The notes beneath the pieces were generated by a model that did not search any database, was not told the DNA's origin, and saw only the letters and a program-made list of their open reading frames with translations. This document shows positions 32,152 to 35,412 of a stretch of DNA of 35,412 nt, piece after piece (positions within the stretch are counted from its first letter, which is position 1; every line of letters starts with the position of its first letter). The position numbers and the translations under genes were made by a program. The stretch is from a virus, in IMG/VR virus record IMGVR_UViG_3300036846_000667, positions 1-35,412 of that record; one strand, given 5' to 3'.

Positions 32152-32438
32152 CGGAGAAGGAGTTCCAAGCGCAGGTGCTCACGCTCGCGCGCTGGTGCGG
32201 CTGGTGGGCGTTCCATCCGTTCGACTCCCGGCGCAGCGCTCCCGGATGGCCGGATCTCGCGCTGCTGCGCCCGCCGCGCGTGCTCTTCGTCGAGCTGAAG
32301 AGCGACCGCGGGCGCGTCACCGCGGAGCAGGAGTGGGTGCTCGAAGCGCTCCGCGCCTGCGGGCTGGAGGTCTGCGTGTGGCGTCCGTCCGATTGGGCCG
32401 AGATCGAGGAGCAGCTCGCCCGGAGCAAGGAGCAGTGA
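32088..32438 (+). CDS. VRR-NUC domain nuclease
   Basis: A 116-residue protein with GAGGAGGATC before its ATG, overlapping the helicase end by 14 bases. TEKEFQAQVLTLARWCGWWAF, GWPDLALLRPPRVLFVELKS (the PD and ELK residues of the PD-(D/E)XK core, ~68-87) and VWRPSDWAEIEEQL match the VRR-NUC family. Such small nucleases act on branched DNA like a Holliday-junction resolvase, fitting recombination-dependent replication. Confidence 0.88.
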   Translation: MDRSDSRAVQSAQGVRQLHRLTEKEFQAQVLTLARWCGWWAFHPFDSRRSAPGWPDLALLRPPRVLFVELKSDRGRVTAEQEWVLEALRACGLEVCVWRPSDWAEIEEQLARSKEQ

Positions 32439-32812
32439 TGAGCCGAGATGGAGAGCGCGCGCCGATCACGCGCCAGCAATCGGAGTGGTTCGAGATCGAC
32501 GGCGACGGCTGGCTTGCACTCCCTCCTGGATCGGGAGAGGTCGCGGCGTTCGGTCGGCGCGTTCACGATGGGTTGCTGCGAGCGATCCGCGCCCGCGAGC
32601 GCGGGCTCCTCCACCTGTCGATCTCTTGGGCTCCGCACTCGGAGATGCAGGCGCGCCGCGGGCGGCTCCGCTATCCGTCGTGGGATGAGATCGCCGACGC
32701 CCGCGATCAGCTCCTCCCGCCCGATGTGGAGTTCGTCATGCTCCTCCCGAAGCGCGGCGAGTACGTCGCGGTCCACGCGACGACCTTCCACCTCCATGAG
32801 CACCGGCCGTGA
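32438..32812 (+). CDS. conserved phage protein (DUF7694-like)
   Basis: A 124-residue protein with an AAGGAGCAG ribosome site; its ATG shares one base with the previous stop. LLHLSISWAPHSEMQARRGR, YPSWDEIADARDQLLPPDVE and VAVHATTFHLHEHR are characteristic of a small family I know only as a domain of unknown function, frequent beside VRR-NUC or replication genes in actinophages. Confidence 0.72.
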   Translation: MSRDGERAPITRQQSEWFEIDGDGWLALPPGSGEVAAFGRRVHDGLLRAIRARERGLLHLSISWAPHSEMQARRGRLRYPSWDEIADARDQLLPPDVEFVMLLPKRGEYVAVHATTFHLHEHRP

Positions 32813-33072
32813 GCGACGAGCAGTTCCTCGCCGCGTGGCGGGCGTGGGATGCTCATCCGGGCCGCGTCGCCGAAGGAGCAGCGTTCGAGGAAGCGTGCCA
32901 AGCGAAGGCATCGGAGCTGCGCCTCTCGACGAGCACGCTGCGAGATCTCCTCGCAGCGTTCCGCCGCGCCGGGTACGCCCGCCCGGTCTGCCTCGCTGCG
33001 CTGCGCGGAGCTATCGGCGAGATCGCGAAGATCGGGAGGAGCCGCCACCCTTCCGCACACCGGGTGAGCTGA
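32809..33072 (+). CDS. hypothetical protein, last gene of early operon
   Basis: An 87-residue helical protein starting at a GTG that overlaps the previous stop. EEACQAKASELRLSTSTLRD followed by LLAAFRRAGYARPV may form a helix-turn-helix-like unit. The 3' end overlaps the oppositely oriented gene at 33011-33334 by 62 bases. Confidence 0.62.
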   Translation: MSDEQFLAAWRAWDAHPGRVAEGAAFEEACQAKASELRLSTSTLRDLLAAFRRAGYARPVCLAALRGAIGEIAKIGRSRHPSAHRVS

Positions 33073-33334
33073 CCGTTCCTTTCGAGCGGCTCACGGTCGG
33101 GATCTTCCCTCCGGTACGCGTGCGCGCCACCTGCGCCATCTTCGAGTACGACCCTCCCGTCTTGCTCGAAGAGGATCGGGCGAGAGCGTTGCGGTGCAGG
33201 TTGAGCCGCTGCGTTTCCGAGATCCCGGCGCGGCGCGCTTGCGCTTGCGTCGGCATCGGATACGCGCGGCGGGATGGGATCGCGAAGGCGCTCGGCGGGA
33301 GCGCGCTCCGTTGCTTCGAGGAGATCGGTGCCAT
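33011..33334 (-). CDS. hypothetical protein (LPxSAFAIP family, DUF6582-like)
   Basis: A 107-residue leftward protein with a strong GAAGGAGG ribosome site. LPPSAFAIPSRRAYPMPT and RNALAR match a motif pair (LPxSAFAIP..R.YP....RNALAR) seen in many phage and actinobacterial proteins, often fused to or near structural genes. The C-terminus is Ser/Arg-rich. It is the only leftward gene between 24.4 kb and the end. It is transcribed away from the PLP gene, sharing a 56-base control region, and converges on the early operon with antisense overlap. Confidence 0.72.
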   Translation of the reverse strand: MAPISSKQRSALPPSAFAIPSRRAYPMPTQAQARRAGISETQRLNLHRNALARSSSSKTGGSYSKMAQVARTRTGGKIPTVSRSKGTVSSPGVRKGGGSSRSSRSRR

Positions 33335-33357
33335 GCGGGCCTCCTTCGGTCATGGTC

Positions 33358-33382
33358 AGCGTATGGCGCTACGACATACGCT
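33358..33382. promoter_or_regulatory. operator-like dyad controlling the PLP/fusion operon
   Basis: AGCGTATG, nine bases, CATACGCT: perfect 8-bp arms and the longest of the ATG-N9-CAT dyads. It overlaps a promoter candidate (TGGTCA 33353-33358, 18 bases, TACGCT 33377-33382) whose start would fall at or just before ATG 33391. It lies between divergent genes. Confidence 0.7.
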
Positions 33383-33390
33383 CATCGCTC

Positions 33391-34074
33391 ATGGCAGCGC
33401 GTCCGGTCGTCGTCGAGCATGAAGGGATCACCGTCGTGCGCGACGATCTCGAACCGGGCGGCTCGAAGCGAGCAGTCCTCGACGAGATCCTCCCGGCGTG
33501 GGACTGCTCCGAACTGGTGTTCCCGGCCGCGTCCGAAGGGTACGGGCAGCTCGCCCTCGCGCTCGCGGGAGCGAAAGCGCACAAGCGGGTGACGCTCTTC
33601 GTCGCGGAGCGCAAGGAGCCGCATCCGCTGACGCGCTTGTCGATCGCCGCGGGCGCACACGTCAAGTGGATCCCGAACGGCCGGTACAGCACCGTGCAGG
33701 CACGCGCCCGCTCCTACGCGCTCGCGCATGAAGCGAAGTACCTGCCTCCGGGATTCTCCGACCCGGACTTCGCGGCCGGGATGGCGGAGCGGGCACGCTC
33801 GCTCGATCTCGATCCGCGCGTCGTGGTCGTCAGCGTCGGATCCGGGACGCTCTGCCGGGCGCTGCAACGAGCATGGCCGTACGCGCGCTTCCTCGCGATC
33901 TCCTACGGCATGAAGCCCGACGCGGGCCGCGCGGAAGTGATCGAGACGCCGGAGGAGCATTGGCAGCCCGCGCAGGATCCGCCGCCGTTCCCGTCTGCGA
34001 TCGGGCAGGATGCGAAAGCATGGAGGTTCGTGCCGCGTGATCCCGGCGTCGTGTTCTGGAATGTCGCAGGATGA
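33391..34074 (+). CDS. PLP-dependent fold-type-II enzyme (ACC deaminase/cysteine synthase-like)
   Basis: A 227-residue enzyme, shorter than the ~300-340 of typical family members. VVRDDLEPGGSKRAV contains the expected cofactor lysine (K26). ASEGYGQLALALAG (47-60) takes the place of the SNxGN.A.A substrate loop, and VVVVSVGSGTLCRAL has the glycine-rich phosphate loop (GSGT at 150-153). Known relatives deaminate or substitute at the alpha or beta carbon of amino acids. It is translationally coupled (ATGA) to the oxygenase-ParB-methyltransferase fusion, implying a joint pathway, most likely amino-acid-derived decoration of DNA. The start at 33391 is chosen to leave the promoter and operator free. 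Substrate unknown. Confidence 0.78.
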   Translation: MAARPVVVEHEGITVVRDDLEPGGSKRAVLDEILPAWDCSELVFPAASEGYGQLALALAGAKAHKRVTLFVAERKEPHPLTRLSIAAGAHVKWIPNGRYSTVQARARSYALAHEAKYLPPGFSDPDFAAGMAERARSLDLDPRVVVVSVGSGTLCRALQRAWPYARFLAISYGMKPDAGRAEVIETPEEHWQPAQDPPPFPSAIGQDAKAWRFVPRDPGVVFWNVAG

Positions 34075-35412
34075 CCGCAGCAGTCGAGGAGGAGCACGCG
34101 TGGCAGCGCGGCTATCCGCGTGAGCTGCTCCGGGAGATCTCGCAGCTCTTCGCCGCGCATGACCGCGGGATGGTCCGCTCCCGCTTCGGCCGCTTCGACG
34201 ATGCGGAAGCGGCCCGGACGCTCGCGGCAGGATCGCTGCGCCTGATCGCAGGGCCAGACGGGCAGCTCGCCGCCGCGGTCGTCATCCGGACTGCTCGCAG
34301 CTCCGGATCCTTCTCCGATTGGCGCGGCTACCGGATGAGCATCCCGGCCGGTGCGTCCCGCGTGCTCCGCATGGCGGGAGATCCGCAGCTCCTCGCCGCG
34401 CAGATCGCCGAGCTGCGAGCGCCGCTCTACGTCGAGCATTGGCGGGAGCATCCCGCCGAGCGAGGGATCCTCGAAGCGCTCGCGCTCGATCTCTGGGCGG
34501 TCAAGATCTCCGCCTACTCGGAGCTGCGAGGGATCGCCGCGCAGGATCCTCCTGACCGCCCTCTCGGCGATCTTGACGCGCAAGCGCTCGCCCAGCTCCA
34601 GGTCGAGGTTCCCGCCGCTCAGATCCTCGCAGAGCTGCGCTCCTGCGCTCCTCCCTTCGCGGACCATTACTCGACGTACAACGAGCGGGAGTCCTGGAGC
34701 GCGTGCTCCCTGCGCGGCTACTCCGACGATCCGGCGATGATCGAGAAGCCTTCCGAGATGCCGAAGCGCTGGAAGGCGGAGCATCTCGACCTCCTCGACG
34801 CCGAGCTGCGCGACACCGCGCTGTTCGAGCGCTTCCCAACCGTCCGCTCCTTCGTCGAGAGCATGGGCGTCGCCCATCGGGTCCGCTTCATGCGCCTCGC
34901 TCCGGAGCGCGGCGAACTCTCCCGCCACGCGGACAGCACCGATCCCGACGCGGGCAGCGATGACGGCAAGCTCATGCGCTGCCACTTCCCGATCGTCACC
35001 AATCCTGCGGTGCGCTTCTCCGGATGGGATCTCGACGGGGCCAGGCAGGAAGCGCACATGGCGGTCGGCGAAGGCTGGTGGCTCGACACCCGCAAGCCGC
35101 ACGCGGCGACGAACAGCGGGAGCACGGAGCGGATCCATCTCGTCGTCGATCTCGAAGCGAGCGCCGAGCTGCGCGCGCGTGCGGGCCGCTACGCCGAGCG
35201 GGTCGAGCAGATCATCCCGCAGCGGATCTCGATCCCGGAAGATCCGCCCGACCGATGGAGCAGACCGATGGTCGAGACACGCGATCCGACCGCAGCCGGG
35301 AAGATGACGGAGCAGAGCTACGTCATGGTCGGCCTCGAAGAGCTGAAGACGCATCCGCGCAACCCGCGTCGCGGCGACGCGGAGAGGATCGCTCGCAGCA
35401 TCATGGCGAACG
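34071..35412 (+). CDS. N-terminal 447 residues of an oxygenase-ParB-methyltransferase fusion (continues at base 230)
   Basis: Starts in the ATGA overlap with the PLP gene and stays open to the window end; through the 229-base overlap it continues to stop at 1542, 884 residues in all. Residues 1-165 may be a GNAT-like fold (LRLIAGPDGQLAAAVVI; RGILEALALDLWAVKISAY), a weak call. Residues ~190-365 are an Asp/Asn-beta-hydroxylase-type double-stranded beta-helix: H286-A-D288 and H344 form an iron triad (SRHADST; KPHAATNSG), RCHFPIVTN lies between them, and R354 ten residues after H344 would hold 2-oxoglutarate. The ParB-like domain begins around 417. The PLP gene upstream suggests a DNA-modification complex. 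Confidence 0.85.
   Translation, partial: MTAAVEEEHAWQRGYPRELLREISQLFAAHDRGMVRSRFGRFDDAEAARTLAAGSLRLIAGPDGQLAAAVVIRTARSSGSFSDWRGYRMSIPAGASRVLRMAGDPQLLAAQIAELRAPLYVEHWREHPAERGILEALALDLWAVKISAYSELRGIAAQDPPDRPLGDLDAQALAQLQVEVPAAQILAELRSCAPPFADHYSTYNERESWSACSLRGYSDDPAMIEKPSEMPKRWKAEHLDLLDAELRDTALFERFPTVRSFVESMGVAHRVRFMRLAPERGELSRHADSTDPDAGSDDGKLMRCHFPIVTNPAVRFSGWDLDGARQEAHMAVGEGWWLDTRKPHAATNSGSTERIHLVVDLEASAELRARAGRYAERVEQIIPQRISIPEDPPDRWSRPMVETRDPTAAGKMTEQSYVMVGLEELKTHPRNPRRGDAERIARSIMAN
35184..35412. repeat. terminal overlap, right copy
   Basis: Second copy of bases 1-229, with T at 35285 where the left copy has C at 102. It should be counted once when the genome is treated as a circle. Confidence 0.95.

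Noticed and set aside
1-35412. CRISPR array, insertion sequence or transposon
   Set aside because: No regular direct-repeat/spacer pattern, transposase or terminal inverted repeats were seen on either strand.

Overview
The window is a complete, circularly closed genome of a temperate siphovirus infecting a high-GC actinobacterium. Bases 1-229 recur at 35184-35412 with a single C/T difference (102 vs 35285), so the unique genome is 35,183 bp and the window overlaps itself. Evidence for an actinobacterial host: high GC; a large serine integrase; an endolysin carrying three GDGYW...DGGVFA.G repeats, a module I associate with Actinobacteria (Acidimicrobiia/Thermoleophilia-type and relatives); and many small genes joined by ATGA/GTGA overlaps.

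Layout on the circle. (1) 33391 through the junction to 1542 (+): a fold-type-II PLP enzyme followed by a very long ORF that crosses the junction. Read round the circle, this ORF is one 884-residue protein with a possible acetyltransferase-like N-terminus, an Asp/Asn-beta-hydroxylase-type 2OG-Fe(II) oxygenase, a ParB-like domain and a TSPPY DNA methyltransferase. (2) 1539-15458 (+): HNH nuclease, TerS (P27 type), TerL, portal, MuF-like protein, scaffold, capsid, connectors, tail terminator, major tail protein, -1 frameshifted tail chaperones, tape measure, distal tail and hub. (3) 15485-17383 (+): small acidic protein, amidase endolysin, two tiny membrane proteins, and a secreted lytic transglycosylase. 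(4) 19655-17371 (-): a leftward operon of small unknowns headed by a 386-residue protein with a weak C-terminal resemblance to AcrVA2. (5) 20071-22519 (+): small early genes and the integrase, closed by a strong terminator. (6) 24332-23033 (-) and 24462 onward (+): divergent repressor and Cro-like genes, the lysogeny switch. (7) 24895-33072 (+): RecE/Cas4-type exonuclease, phiC31-gp3-like recombination directionality factor, a second DNA methylase, zinc-ribbon proteins, a displaced tail protein, a RepA-like helicase with a large iteron-like inverted repeat, and a VRR-NUC nuclease. (8) 33334-33011 (-): one isolated gene.

How the parts fit. An operator-like dyad, (AT)ATG-N9-CAT(AT), occurs at the promoters of the leftward operon, the rightward early operon, the repressor, the Cro-like gene and the PLP/fusion operon. 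This suggests that one repressor controls them all, including the putative DNA-modification operon. Several of these promoters place the transcription start at or within a few bases of the ATG, implying leaderless mRNAs. The most novel element is the PLP enzyme plus oxygenase-ParB-methyltransferase fusion, which I read as a candidate DNA base hypermodification system; its chemistry cannot be deduced from sequence alone.
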